Positions 43,630-55,307 of a stretch of 64,000 nt of DNA are shown piece after piece. Position 1 is the first letter of the stretch. The number at the start of each line of letters is the position of its first letter. The position numbers and the translations under genes were made by a program. The stretch covers positions 6,758,523 to 6,822,522 of the forward strand of contig OY725489.1 in NCBI GenBank assembly GCA_963281255.1. Reading direction: 5' to 3'. This DNA is from Aphrocallistes beatrix (taxonomy: Eukaryota; Porifera; Hexactinellida; Sceptrulophora; Aphrocallistidae). The notes beneath the pieces are model-generated. The model ran no database searches and was not told the origin of the DNA. It worked only from the letters and a program-made list of their open reading frames with translations.

Positions 43630-44114
43630 CAAGGGTGGGGCATAAGTTCGGTCCCATGTAAAATTGAGAAGATATTTTCATTCTACTCAAATTATCTTAG
43701 TTATTATAATGGATATATATTAGATAAATATTATAGATATAATATTCTCTACTTTGTTAAAGCACATTCTATCTAGAACCTTAAACTATAAATTGCAGAG
43801 CAAAGGATGTGAAGAAAATGTGCGTCATGACTCATCACCTTGTAATAACGTCATCATTACGCATCAATATTCAAAAATTGACAAATTTGGTGATTTTTGG
43901 TGCGATATCGATTATAACAGTAGGACAGAAGTATTTAGAGATGTTCTTTCCCTTATAATTAATCAATGACTCCGGGCACCCAAAGGGTGGCTCCGCCAGC
44001 CGCGCAGCGCAAACAAGCGAAGCGTGATTGTTTCATTAAAATAGCATTTTTTTTTATCGTTGGAAAATACGCCTAATTATGTTGGGGACAGAACTTAGGC
44101 CCCGCCCCACCTTG
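43630..44114. mobile_element. mariner-type MITE G (485 bp) containing Helitron sequence
   Basis: TA-flanked ends CAAGGGTGGGGCATAAGTTC and GCCCCGCCCCACCTTG, followed inward by CGGTCCC / GGGGACAG. 43816-44036 is a plus-orientation Helitron-like copy (CATGACTCATCACC, AATCAATGACTCCGGG, CAAACAAGCGAAGCG). The ORF at 43754-43969 merely spans the junction. Confidence 0.65.
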
Positions 44115-44690
44115 TATATAAATTACACTGCTTAATTTTTAAATATTCTAAATCAATACTTATTGAAAGATTCTTAGGACGATTTACCATTAACTTACTT
44201 TATCTAAAAAAGTTGGAATAATAATGATTTGGCATATTTCAATCAATAATTACTTTAGTTAAACTAATTCGAAATCATGCCATTGATCAAAGTTACCGCA
44301 CAATATTCACGTAGTTGTTCTAAACGAGTATCAAATAAGTAAACAATTCATTTTCAAAGGATGTATATTTCGAAGATTTATAGACAAAATAATTGAAAAT
44401 ACCTGGAATTCGTTGTAAGTCTTTCAGATCTTGATGCTTTAAAACCATTTCCTCCTAAGATATAGTGTTTTCTCTCAATCAAATTCTTCCTCTGGGTTTT
44501 GATTCTTGAAACTAAAAAAGGAGGCTTAAAAAGATCAAGTCAAAAATAAATTGTATCATTGATGGTTAATAGACTTACATAACTATATCCAAGTAATAAA
44601 ATTTGAGAACCAGACATACAAGCGGGGGTCAATTATTGCAATTAATATGAAACCATCATACTGGAAAATAGTGCCCGAGGGTAATATTAG
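44115..44690. other. Unassigned AT-rich stretch
   Basis: No ORF, repeat match or RNA gene recognised. Confidence 0.35.
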
Positions 44691-44699
44691 CTTTCCAGC

Positions 44700-45157
44700 T
44701 ATGTACTTATTGATTGAATAAACTGCCAGGCACAGAAACCTGATCTTTGGCATGTGAGCTTATATTGGCTATGGCTCCACTAAGTACTGACTTCAGACAA
44801 AAATGTCCACTTATCATGGATTTTACGTCACTGTCACCTTAATTATAAGTAAAATTTCAATTACTCAGTCATTCTAGGTGATCGAAAGCTGAAATTTTAA
44901 TAGATTGTGTATATTAATATCAATCACATGTAATACAACTATCATCAAAATGATGACTCATCACTCTGCTATGACGTCATCTTTACGTCAAATTTTGTGA
45001 CTTTTCGAGTAATATCGATTCTAACAGTAGGACAGAAGTATTTAGAAAAGTTTTCAACCTTTAAATTAATCAATGTGACCCCGGGGACCCAAAGGGCGCC
45101 TCTGGCAGACAAACAAGCGAAGCGCATTTGTATATATAAATAGATACACTAATCGAG
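44700..45157 (+). mobile_element. Helitron-like H1 copy and split 5' end
   Basis: GAATAAACTGCCAGGCACAG to CAAGCGAAGCGCATTTG (3' end near 45131), with GATGACTCATCAC and CTATGACGTCATC inside. It is followed by a (TA) stretch and ACTAATCGAGTTAA, half of an inverted 5' end whose other half (TTAATAGTAAGGAT) lies at 47158-47171 beyond an inserted family B element. Confidence 0.7.
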
Positions 45158-45161
45158 TTAA

Positions 45162-47157
45162 GGATACCGTCCTCGAAAAACTTTGCCTGGCGTGAAAAAA
45201 ACGACAAAATTTTATATTATTAATTTCATTGTATTACTGAGCGGTCTACCTTCTGATAGTACTAGTTGGACGGTATTTATTTTGATTTTTATGAGTTAAC
45301 CCCTTAAAGTTCAGTGTTACTAAAAATTGAAAAATTATTGGAGGTTTTTGACGCATTCAACAAGTTTTTAACTTATTTGATAATTTTTCAATGGTATGGA
45401 CCATAACATTGTTTTGGCACTTTTGGAGATTATATAGCACAAATATTTAGAAGAATGGCCAAATATAATCCAAACAAAATAGCTCTATAAGGGAGTTCAT
45501 TTATATAATGCTCGAGAAATCGCCTGTTTGATATCAGATATCTAGCTATCAATCAGTAAACAAATGGCAAAAATAAGCGAGAAACTAGCTTCCAACGGTT
45601 GACATGGGGTTTTTAGGGGTGTAGATTTCGAATATCATATTTTCGGATCCATATGAAAAATTATTCGTTGACCTTTGTTTACAATATATATATAAAGGAA
45701 AAAATTCCTAAAATAGTTAAGGAATGAGTAACTCCAGGTGCAAGCCGCGCAACGCAAGCAAGCGAAGCGCGCTTGTAATCTATTATATTCCTAAATAAAA
45801 TGGAATATGCGAAAATATATAGGTTCCTCAAACATTCCTTTGTCAAAAAATAAATATTTCTCGACTTATTTTTGATTGATTGTAATACAAATTCTATGGA
45901 GAACTTTGAATATATTAGAAAATGGCGAATCTAATCATTAAATATGTATCCAAATGTGGCAATTACGCTAAATAATGAATACAATTCTCGTAAATAATGT
46001 GTACAGAAGAATTGGAGAACTTTTGATGATTATTTTGAAAGTTCTGGCCTTGGACCTCCCAGATTCAATCAAAAACCCCCATTTAGGGTCCAAAAAGATA
46101 AATCTCTTTATCTCTGTAAATATAAGTCGAAATTCTTGGTTCTCATTCTTAATACTATACCTTTTATGAGGGTACATATATGATTCATTGAAAATAATTG
46201 CACTACACCCTATGAAATGTAAAGTTTTTAGATTTCAGTCATATGATGACGTAGCATTTTTCGCAAATCCTAACTTGGAAACTAATAGTCGTTGACTTTC
46301 GCTCTAACTTCCTAATATACTTTTTGGAAGCTCTTTATTAATTCTAAACTGATAGATTATACTTCGTAGTCCTAGGGATATGAACTATTATTCACAAAAT
46401 TCTGAAATATTCGGGGTTAGGGGCCTCAAGGAAATTTGTGGATTTTCAGGGTCCTCTTACAATTTTATGCAAATATTTGGTTCGAAAATACCTAAATCAG
46501 CAGTATAAATGCAAATAAATGTCTGTGAATGCTTTTGTTCATTTTTAATAACTCATTTTACATTCTTCTTAACATCTAAACTTAAAATCCCTATATCTCG
46601 GGACATTAAAATTTCAAAATTGACTGCCTTTCCCGAATTTCAACTCAAAATTGGTTTGATGTAGAGGTTTAAAAATTACAAGAGTTGTTCCATATCATTA
46701 GGCGATGAACGTAGGACCACTTTATTATCGATATCTTATAACTTGGTGATTTTATTCCTGATTTCGCAAAAAACAGGCATTTTTGCTCTTTTTTGGCCCT
46801 TTTTTTCGGACACTGATAAAATTTACAATTTTTGTCATTTTAACTTTCTTCTGGTCCTATGAAGTGGCAAATATGATAGACTATCTATGATTCGATTTTG
46901 GAAGCATTTGTTTCCTTGCTTTGTCCTAAACAATTCCTTGAGTGGCCAGATATCAACCATTAAGATGTGCTAGCGAAAAACGAAAAAAAACAGACTTTGA
47001 GACACTGTATCTCAAAAACTAGAAATGAGAATCAAATACGGTTTGGAATGTGTGTATTTCTTGACGGAGAACCTGCCCAAGCATAATATCTCTAATAGCT
47101 CTACTTTCATTGTATGCTGTAAGCCAAATCATATGATTTTTCGTGGGCGGTATCCTT
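45162..47157 (+). mobile_element. Complete TTAA-flanked element family B (about 2.0 kb)
   Basis: TTAA at each side; ends GGATACCGTCCTCGAAAAAC and GATTTTTCGTGGGCGGTATC. A 215-bp Helitron-like insert (45561-45775) with repeat I sequence and the end GCGAAGCGCGCTTG interrupts it. Without the insert it would be close in length to the 1874-bp copies. No ORF is shared between copies, so it is non-autonomous. Confidence 0.85.
45561..45775 (+). mobile_element. Short Helitron-like insert (repeat I body plus H1-type 3' end)
   Basis: It contains AAACTAGCTTCCAACGGTTG, GGGGTGTAGATTTCGAATAT and a 3' end GCAAGCCGCGCAACGCAAGC then GAAGCGCGCTTG followed by T. It lies cleanly inside the family B element. Confidence 0.6.
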
Positions 47158-47303
47158 AATAGTAAGGATATGTAAAGGATTATACTAATAATCAGGGATG
47201 GAAACAGCAAAGGTGTTTACAGCGTTGTTAACAGCTAGCAGCTGTTAACAGCCAACGCAAAATTGTGGCTGTTAAACTATTATCGTCACTGATCTCTCCT
47301 ATT

Positions 47304-47916
47304 GGGATACGGACAGTACGGTACGTGAACAATTCAGTACGGACATTTCGGATTGTAAAAGAATCACCACAAATTAACATCTAAAACCATTCAGGAATTA
47401 CGCAATGAAATTGCATGATTTCTTTATTTTTCATAAATGGCTTCTTTTAAACGCACTATTCATCGATATAATGACAAATAACAACATCAAACATTGGTGA
47501 AGTATAAATAATATAGAATGATACATAGATACATAACTGTATCAAGATCAGATTACAGAATAAACTTTTTTAAAATGGAAAACGATACTCCGCAGTAATT
47601 TAAACTCATCGAGTCGAGCAGAGGGGGCACAAGCTATCCGAAGGAGGATACTTTTATGACAAACAGAAGCTCTATGGTGATACAACTCATTGGCATTGTG
47701 AGAGAAAATGCCAATGTAAAGCAAGATTACACACTAAGGGATTGACAATAGTGAAGAGAACTAATAAACATCTCCATGCACCAGATATGTAATTAGTTAA
47801 TTGATTTCATTAAATCATTAATCTAGCAGTAACAGTTATTTACGAGTTTCTACTGTACATCTAAATAACGTAGTACAAAAAACCGAAATGTCCACGTACC
47901 GTACTGTCCGTATCCC
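47304..47916 (+). mobile_element. Small Mutator/Phantom-like element (613 bp)
   Basis: Ends start GGGATACGGACAGTACGG on both strands with 24 identical bases. They are flanked by CTCTCCTATT and CTCTCCAATT, a 10-bp duplication with one mismatch. Long target duplications of 8-10 bp are the mark of Mutator-like elements. It contains one FLYWCH zinc-finger reading frame, as in the animal Phantom branch. Confidence 0.85.
47575..47792 (+). pseudogene. FLYWCH zinc-finger fragment of a Phantom-like transposase
   Basis: ATG at 47575 reads MENDTPQ, then a TAA, then FKLIESSRGGT in the same frame. A +1 shift continues SEGGYFYDKQKLYG, THWHCERKCQCKARLHTKG and KHLHAPDM with a TAA at 47790. This keeps the FLYWCH pattern: F..I.S.RG, GYxY, W-x-C (Trp at 47691), CxCKARL and HxHxP. 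FLYWCH domains bind DNA through zinc and are found at the N terminus of Phantom-type Mutator transposases. The catalytic domain is deleted. One stop and one frameshift break it. Confidence 0.85.
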
Positions 47917-47934
47917 CTCTCCAATTATATATAG

Positions 47935-48030
47935 ACAATCGCGCTTCGCTTGCTATCGCTACGCGATAGGCAGACACTTTGTGTCCGCCAGAGGAGTCTT
48001 TTAGACGCCTAGGCTCACACTTCATTATCT
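47935..48030 (-). mobile_element. Helitron-like H1 3'-end fragment
   Basis: AATCGCGCTTCGCTTGCTAT, GGCAGACACTTTGTGTCCGC and CGCCTAGGCTCACACTTCAT: a solo 3' hairpin region. Confidence 0.75.
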
Positions 48031-48034
48031 TACG

Positions 48035-48464
48035 TGCGTTTAATACTAAAATGGGTCTATTCATGAAGATTAAAACTCCGAAACGGTAAGTGATACTAAT
48101 CGGGTTTCAAATTCGAAATCATCGCATTCGAATTAGTAATCGTGGATATTTCTAATCAATTACTAATTCCCAATTATTCCAAATTATCAATCACTGCGAC
48201 CTTGTGCTACATATGTCCCTTTCTATCACTATTCATGATAGTGATGTACTACCCCTTGTGCCACAGGTTGATAATTTTACTCATTGGGTTGAGCCATTTT
48301 ATTGAAATCTTCAACTATTACTAATCGAATGTGAAGATTTCAAATCTTAATCAGACTCTTAATAGCTCTTAGAATTTGAATACTTTTCCATTCATGAAAA
48401 GATCAATTTAGTACTATTTGTATGGGGAAGAATATAGTGTACAAATACTTTTGTCCGGTTAGTG
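48035..48464 (+). mobile_element. Tc1-type MITE family T copy, left end lost
   Basis: AATGGGTCTATTCATGAAGA to the end CTTTTGTCCGGTTAGTG then TA. The interior includes GATTGATAATTTGG-type and CACTGCGACCTTGTGC words. The 60-codon ORF inside is incidental. Confidence 0.7.
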
Positions 48465-48473
48465 TATATCTCT

Positions 48474-49215
48474 GTAACGAATTGATTGAAGAAACTGCCA
48501 GGCACAGAAAGCAGATTTTTGCCATTTGGGAGTCTTTTGGCTATGCTCAACTAAGTTCTCAGCCTTCTATATAATGGCTGAGTTATATTCAAAAACTGAA
48601 AAAAAGTTGACAAAAACGTTATAATTCCATGATGAGCAGATGTTTTCGTCTGAGATCAGAAATAAGTGGAGCCATAGCCAAAAGACTCTCACATGCCAAA
48701 AATCAGCTTTATGTGCTGGCAGTTTTTTAATCAATTCGTTACAGATAGATAGATGTATACAAGCCCGCTTCGCTTGCTTGCGCTGCGCGGCTAGTGGACA
48801 CTTTGTGTCCGCCGGAGGCTCTCTTCGGTCGCCTGGGGACACATTGGTTAATTATAAGGGAGATAACATCTCTAAATACGTCTGTCCTACTGTTATAATC
48901 GATATCGCACGAGAAATCACCAAATTTATCAATGTTCAAAATTTTGATGAGTAATGAAGACATTTGGAACATATGTGAGGTATGTTAGTATACAGATTCT
49001 ATTAAAATTTCAGCTTTCTATCTTCTATAATGGCTGAGTTATGCTCGAATAACTGTATTGCTTAACTTTTAAAATCTGACAATGACGTCCTAATTCCATG
49101 ATGAGTCGACATTCCGCTCTGAACTCAGAACTTAGTGGAGCCATATCCAAAATACTCCCACATGCCATAAATCAGCTTTCTGCGCCCGGCAGTTTCTCCA
49201 ATCAATTCGTTACAG

Positions 49216-49247
<32 letters not shown>

Positions 49248-49265
49248 ACATTAATCGAGTTTTAA
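48474..49265 (-). mobile_element. Helitron-like H1 copies: deleted head-to-head copy plus one full copy
   Basis: 48474-48745 joins a plus-orientation 5' part to a minus-orientation 5' part. 48755-49265 is a nearly full minus-orientation copy: CAAGCCCGCTTCGCTTGCTT, the hairpin GGACACTTTGTGTCCGCC, two bZIP-like sites, (TA)n and the end GAGTTTTAATAGTAAGGAT. ORFs across it are repeat-derived. Confidence 0.75.
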
Positions 49266-49269
49266 TAGT

Positions 49270-49350
49270 AAGGATATATACAAACGCGCTTGCTTGTGCT
49301 GTGCGGCTTGCGGACACTGCGTGTCCGCAGAGTCGCCCTGCGGGCGCCTG
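49270..49350 (-). mobile_element. Helitron-like H1 3'-end fragment
   Basis: ACAAACGCGCTTGCTTGTGC and GGACACTGCGTGTCCGCAGA immediately follow the 5' end of the previous copy. Confidence 0.7.
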
Positions 49351-49426
49351 GAATTCTAAACAATTTTTGGAATGTTTTTCCTTTATATATATATATTGTA
49401 AACAAAAGTAAACAAATCCTTAATAT

Positions 49427-49955
49427 TAAAACTCGATTAATGTGTATATATATATATCTGTCACGAATTGATTGAAGAAACTGCCAGGCGCGTAGAAAGC
49501 TGATTTTTGGCATGTGGGAGTCTTTTGGCTATGGGTCCAATAAGTTCTGAGTTCAGAGCAAAATTCGACTCATCATGGAATTATGACGTCATTGTCACAT
49601 TTTTAAAAGTTAAGCAACACAGTTATTCGGGCATAACTCAGCCATTATACGAGATAGAAGGCTGAAATTTTAATAGAATCTGTATACTAACACGTCTCAC
49701 ATATGATACAACTATCATCAAAAAATGATGACTCATCACATTGCTATGACGTCATCATTACTCATCAAAATTTTAAAATTGACAAATTTGGCGTTTTTCT
49801 GAGTGATATCGATTTTAAAAGTAAGATGGACATATTTAGAGATGATATCTCCCTTAAAATTAACCAATGTCACCTCCATGGGACCGAACGGAGCCTCTGG
49901 CGGACATAAAGTGTCCGCCAGCCGCGCAGCGCAAGCAAGCGAAGCGCGCTTCTAA
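49427..49955 (+). mobile_element. Helitron-like H1, full-length copy (about 529 bp)
   Basis: It begins TCCTTAATATTAAAACTCG after A and passes (TA)n, AGGCGCGTAGAAAGCTG, TTATGACGTCATTGTC, GATGACTCATCAC and TATGACGTCATC. It ends GGCGGACATAAAGTGTCCGC, CAGCCGCGCAGCGCAAGCAA, GCGAAGCGCGCTT. It is one of the best copies for defining the family. Confidence 0.8.
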
Positions 49956-49959
49956 CTAT

Positions 49960-50570
49960 TATATCGATCTGAAAATATAATATTCGAAATCTACACCCCA
50001 GAAAATCCCGTGCCAACCGTTGGATGCTAGTCTCTAGCCTATTTTTGGAATTTGTTTACTTTATGTATCTATTGTAAACAAAAGTAAACAAATAATTTAT
50101 CATATCGATCTGAAAATATGATATTCGAAATCTACACCCCTAAAAACCCCATTTCAACTGTTGGAAGCTAGTTTCTAGCATAATTTTCAAAATTTGTCAA
50201 ATCGTGTGAAAATATGTATATAAAGGTGTGAAAATATAGAAATAACCTTTTTAACTGCTATACACTATAATATATAATTGAGACATTCATAAAACTTATT
50301 GCTTTGAAGTATTAATTACAATTACAGCCTACAATATTGTCGTATAATGATTTCTATTGTGAGAGTGAAGCCGACATAGTATTGTATAGAAAAGGTGTGA
50401 AAAATTGTTTTCCATTTTTTTGCAGAGTAGAGAAAATTTCGCTTAGATCTTATAACTTAATCGTAGATTCATCATTTGAAACCTACATGCCAATTTTCGT
50501 GTCTCTACGACTTGCCAATTCTTCAATCAATTCGAACAAACAAACAAACAAAAAATCCTAGCATTTTAAT
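49960..50570. repeat. Repeat family I tandem units
   Basis: GATCTGAAAATATRATATTC, GAAATCTACACCCC and GTAAACAAAAGTAAACAAAT recur about twice, then the shared tail CGACTTGCCAATTCTTCAAT and AACAAACAAACAAAC follow. The 74-codon ORF at 50337 is part of the repeat tail. Confidence 0.6.
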
Positions 50571-50574
50571 ATAT

Positions 50575-51378
50575 AAGATACTATATGGAACGAATTGATT
50601 GAAGAAAGTGTAATGCACACAAAGCTGATTTTTAGCGTTGTTTGCAACTGTCATCAAAATATAATGACTCATCACTTTGCTATGATGTCATAATGATCCT
50701 TGGAAATTTGATAAATCATGTGCTTTTTCGTGTGATATTGTTTATAACAGTAAGACAGACGTATTTAGAGATGCTATCTACTTGGGGCATTCAAAAAGTT
50801 CTAATCCCATATCTGTACCTCTATTAATAGTGAAAATAGGTATTTTCGTTTGGTCTATTGTAATCATACGGGATCAGGTTCAAAATTATATATTGGTTTA
50901 TTTTTAAACGACAATTATTGTAGCACCTATATTAGATTTTTCTATATCGGTTTAAGGTAGTCCCTTTGACTGGAGCAACTCTATTAAAACACCTTCCGTT
51001 TACTCTTTTACATTGGTTCTTAATTACGATTTTCACAATTTTTATCTTCCAAATTTAGCTTTAAGCCATTTCCAACGGGATGATTCCAACTTTTCGACAC
51101 TACCCTAAACTGATGTGCAAAACCTAATGTAGGAACCACAATAATTGTCCTCTTAAAATAAATCAATATATAAATTGGGAACTGATCCTCTAAGGTATAT
51201 AATAAACATATCGAAAATATCTTATTTTCACCATCATTTGAGATATAGATATGGGATTAGAACTTTTTGAATGCCCTAATACATTATTATTAATCAATAT
51301 GAGCCTAGGTGTCCAAAGGGCCCTCCGGTGGACACAAAGTTTCGCCAGCTGCTAGCGGAAACAAACGAAGTGTACTTG
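50575..51378 (+). mobile_element. Helitron-like H1 copy split by foldback element K
   Basis: Left part: GGAACGAATTGATTGAAG, AATGACTCATCAC, GATATTGTTTATAACAG. After element K, the copy resumes at 51277 with ATTAATCAATATGAGCCTAG, GGTGGACACAAAG and CAAACGAAGTGTACTTG. Confidence 0.65.
50784..51276. mobile_element. Foldback MITE K (493 bp)
   Basis: GGGCATTCAAAAAGTTCTAA and TTAGAACTTTTTGAATGCCC are perfect inverted ends; the inversion continues with decay for over 150 bp on each side (GGATCAGGTTC / GGAACTGATCC, ACAATTATTGT cores). No coding. It is inserted in a Helitron-like copy. Confidence 0.8.
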
Positions 51379-51795
51379 TAAACATAAAAGAGGAAAAAAC
51401 TTAACAAAATCGAATGGTTTAAAATATACACAATATAAAGTAAGAACTCAGAGTAAATACTGAGATATGTACTATATAAAGGTATATACTTGTACAACTC
51501 ATTACAAATGACCTGTGAATGTGAAAACTGAATGTACCACTATTGTACCCTTAAGCCTTCATAATCCAATTTCTTAATATTGGATAGACATTCTCGACTT
51601 AAAAACAAAGTGTGTAAATGCAGCGAGATCTTCATGTGATAGGTTATCTAAAATGTTTAAGCAAGTAGACAAGTAGTTTGTGATATGTGTAATTCGATAG
51701 TACATTTTACAGTGCCATCTCGTTTTATCAACTGTGGACAATTTTCCCATGCTTCTTTTGCCATGTGCTGTCAGTTATCCACTATATCCTTACAT
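51379..51795. other. Unassigned AT-rich stretch
   Basis: No feature recognised. Confidence 0.35.
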
Positions 51796-51799
51796 TTAA

Positions 51800-53673
51800 G
51801 GATACCGCCCGTGAAAAATCCATTGGTTTGGCTTACAACATATATCAAGAATAGATATATATAAGATGTTAAGCGTGGGCAGGTAGTGCAATTAAAAAAT
51901 ATTGAGACATGCCAAACATCTTTTGGTTAGCATTTCTAGTTTTTGAGTTACAGCGTCTCAAATTCGATTTTTTTCCGTTTTTCCCTAGCACATCTTAATG
52001 GTAAGCCCTCCTCCACTCTGTGGTTTTTTTGAAACACATGTTTGGATCAAATGCTTCGAAAATTTATTCATATATAGTCTATAAAATTTGCAGTCGCATA
52101 GAACGAAAAGAAAGTTAAAATAACCAAAATTGTTAATTTTATAGGGATTTGAAAAAAATTGCAATAAAATTTTATTTAGAATTCAGCCATAAAATCACAA
52201 ATTTATTAGATATCGAAAATCGAGTGGGCCTACGTTCATCGCCTAATGATATGGAACAACTCCTGAAATTTTCAAACCTCTATCTCAAAGCAATTTTGAG
52301 TTAAAATTTTTGAAAGACGGTCAATTTTGGAATTTTAAAGTCCCGAGATATAGGGACTTGAAGTTTTGATGTTAAGAACGAAGTAAAATGAGCTATTACC
52401 GATAAATAAAAGCATCCATGGGCATTTAATCGCATGTATACTAATGAATTAGATGTATTCCAACAGATTTTGGTGAAAATAGCAAAATTATACTGAAAAT
52501 TCACAAATTACCTTGAGGCCTAACCCCGAATATTTTGAACCAATTAGGGAATATAATTCATATTCCTAGCACTACAACGTATAATTCATCTGTTTAGAAT
52601 GAATAAAGAGCTTCTAAAAATTATATTAGGAAGTTAGAGAGAGAGTCTACGACTTTTAGTTTACAAATTAGGATTTTCGAAAAATGCTACGTCATCACGT
52701 GATTAAAATTTAAAACTTAGCATTCCATTCCATGTAGTACACTTATTATTTAAGAATCATAGATATACCGTCTTGAAAAGTATATTAGGAATTGAGAGCT
52801 AAGAATTTGGGTGTATATTTCTTGAGATATCGAGGAATCTGTTTTTGGACCATAAATGGGGGGCTTTGACCGAATTTTGGAGATAAATGCTTTGAACTCC
52901 AAAATAATCATGTTGAGTGCTTCAAAATATCTGTATACATTGCTAATGACTATTGCATTGTTTTTTGAGTATAATAGCTACTTTTGGGAACTTATTTCAT
53001 GACAAGATTCGCCATTTTCTAATATATTCGATGATAAGTCAAGAAATATTTACTTTTTGTCAAAGAGATATTTGAGGAACCTATATATTATCATATATAT
53101 CCTTTCATTTAAGATTATACAAGATTATATATCTTCAATAGTTTTCAAGCATTGACATCGAGCACTTTCGGGGCCATAGAGAGGTTTGATGTCCGAACTT
53201 TACCTACAATATACTATAACTTACGAACTAATGGTCGGATCTGAACAAATTTTTTTTTTAACTGTTCTGAATTCTTTTCTATACACAATACCTAATATCA
53301 CAACGTCCATTTCCCGAGCATTTTAGAAATGAAGTCCCTCATAAAGATATTTTTGATTGGATTTTAAGTCCCTCTTTTTCTAAATTCATCTGTTTTATAA
53401 TATTTAAAGGGGCCAAAACCATTTTGAGGTTCATATAATTGAAAAAATATCAGATAAGTTAGAAAATAATTGATGAATGCGCCGCAAAACCACGAATAAC
53501 TTTCCGATTTTTAGTACGACTGAGCTTTAGGTGCTCAGTTCTAGAATATCAAAATAAATACCGTCCAACAAGTACGATTAGATGGTAGACTACTCAATAG
53601 TCCGATGGAATTAGCATTAAAAAATTTCACCATTTTTTTTTATGTCAGGCGATGATTTTCGAGGGCGGTATCC
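51800..53673 (-). mobile_element. Complete TTAA-flanked element family B, 1874 bp
   Basis: TTAA on both sides; ends GGATACCGCCCGTGAAAAAT and TTTCGAGGGCGGTATCC. Exactly the same length as, and nearly identical to, the inverted copy at 59057-60930, including a 67-codon chance ORF that translates identically in both. No transposase. Confidence 0.9.
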
Positions 53674-53695
53674 TTAAGAATGAAGAATTCTGCTT

Positions 53696-53975
53696 TTAGC
53701 GAAAGTTCATGAGCTGTGAGTCAGGACACATTTTCTAATTCTGATTTGAATAGTAGACACTGGTAAGGCTCAATTTCTGAACCTCCCGCTAAATACTTTG
53801 GGATGAATGAAATGGTAAATAACCTGAAATTGTTTTTCACAGCATTTCTAGCCCCCTTATCCTGATCACACATCCCATAGATATGTATTAATTGAGAAAT
53901 AAGCTAAAATAGTGAATCAGGGCCCAAAGCTTCTGCTAAAAATGTCTTGATGATCGATGTTCCAAGACGATTTAG
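53696..53975 (-). repeat. Family F-like fragment
   Basis: TGAGTCAGGACACATTTTC, GAATCAGGGCCCAAAGCTTC and GATGATCGATGTTCCA are shared with the F elements; termini are absent. Confidence 0.55.
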
Positions 53976-53981
53976 TAATAG

Positions 53982-54470
53982 CATAGCCTACTGTATATAA
54001 GGCCTGACAGTAACTTGCGGATTTCGGACTAGGGATGCAGTAGAAGATGGTTGAAATAATACATGAGCTGTCTTAAATCATTAACACAGCACAAGAGCTT
54101 AGGAATGTATTACCAGCATATATAAATATGGTGGCAAAGTACTCATATCCGTTGGGCATATTGGTCACATTTGGTAATCTGTCGAATATCATGTAAACCA
54201 TTGAATTTAGACAAATAAATTATATTATCACTTGATAGGAAATAGTCTATTGGTTATCAAATGGAATTACATTTGAATGTCTAGCTATCGCAGTTTTCAA
54301 GATATAACCCCAACTGACCAAAGCACGTTTCCATAGCAACGGTGAAATGTAGCAACATTCCATGAAAAATTCCAAATTTTTCGTATTAACCCATTCCCAT
54401 CTCAGTTCTATGCGGAAGATTTTATAATATAAACACTTAGAAGTGCCCTTAAACGACTTCTGAAAATCAC
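53982..54470. mobile_element. Foldback element D, deleted copy
   Basis: Left arm CATAGCCTACTGTATATAAG to about 54160; right arm from GGTCACATTTGGTAATCTGT to AAATCACC at 54470, where the L2-type fragment begins. The outer right end is missing. Confidence 0.75.
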
Positions 54471-54815
54471 CATCCTCTTCTTATTAACCTCCACTGGCTG
54501 CCTGTTAAACATCGTATCCTCTTCAAAATCCTCCTCATAACTTACAAAGCCATCCATTCTCTTGCTCCGGACTATATCATCCAGCTCATACAGGTTAAGA
54601 CATCCAATCGTACTCTACGATCATCCAACGCCATCCTCCTTGAGCATCCTACTATCAAATCTTCCAAAACTCTGGGTGATCGTGCATTCACTTTAGCTGC
54701 GCCTGTTGAGTGGAATCTTCTGCCTCCGAGCATTCGGAATGCCCCCTCACTTCTTCTCTTCAAAAAACTCTTGAAAACTCATCTTTTCCGTATCGCGCAC
54801 GACACATCCACTTGA
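54471..54815 (+). pseudogene. C-terminal tail of L2/CR1-type reverse transcriptase protein
   Basis: A frame with no ATG at its start reads INLHWLPVKHRILFKILLIT, YKAIHSLAPDYI, RTLRSSNAILLEHP, GDRAFTLAAPVEWNLLPPS and FKKLLKTHLFRIA before TGA at 54813. LHWLPV..RI.FK, YKA.H..AP.Y, GDRAF..AAP..WN.LP and F...LKTHLF are the conserved tail blocks of L2/CR1/Rex-type ORF2. The upstream polymerase and endonuclease domains are missing. The tail is uninterrupted, so the insertion is not very old. Confidence 0.9.
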
Positions 54816-54986
54816 ATAAATACTTTAAATTAATTTCAATGCATATACATACATACCTTACAAGCATACATACACATACATACGTACATACATAACACAC
54901 ACCTACTTTTATTGAATTGTACAGCGCACTTGAACATATTAATATGGAATCTGCGCTATATAAATGTATATTATTATTATTATTAT
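54471..54986 (+). mobile_element. 5'-truncated L2/CR1-type non-LTR retrotransposon
   Basis: It consists of the C-terminal 114 codons of a reverse-transcriptase protein, a short 3' UTR with (CATA)n, and a 3' tail TGCGCTATATAAATG followed by (ATT)n. The (ATT)n tail and severe 5' truncation are typical of this group. It inserted into or next to foldback element D. Confidence 0.85.
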
Positions 54987-55307
54987 GGTAATAGATATCT
55001 TTTATTCACGATGGAAATATTTCACAAATCCACTGAATTCATCATCAGAAATGAGAAAAAGTTATTCATTCACATTTCAAAATAGGTACATTTGGCAAAA
55101 AAAACTAAAATGGCTTTTTTTGCATTACAAAAAATCTGATTCAAATGGTTTCCAAAATGCACTGACCTGAACATCCTATAATTCTACAAATTTAGATTGT
55201 TCGTGGAAAAAGTGTGGAATATTTTAGGGACTGCTTCGTTTTTCAGTGATTAGATGTACTGTATCAAGTAAGTATAACTCGTGACAAAAACAAAGCATTT
55301 TAAGATA

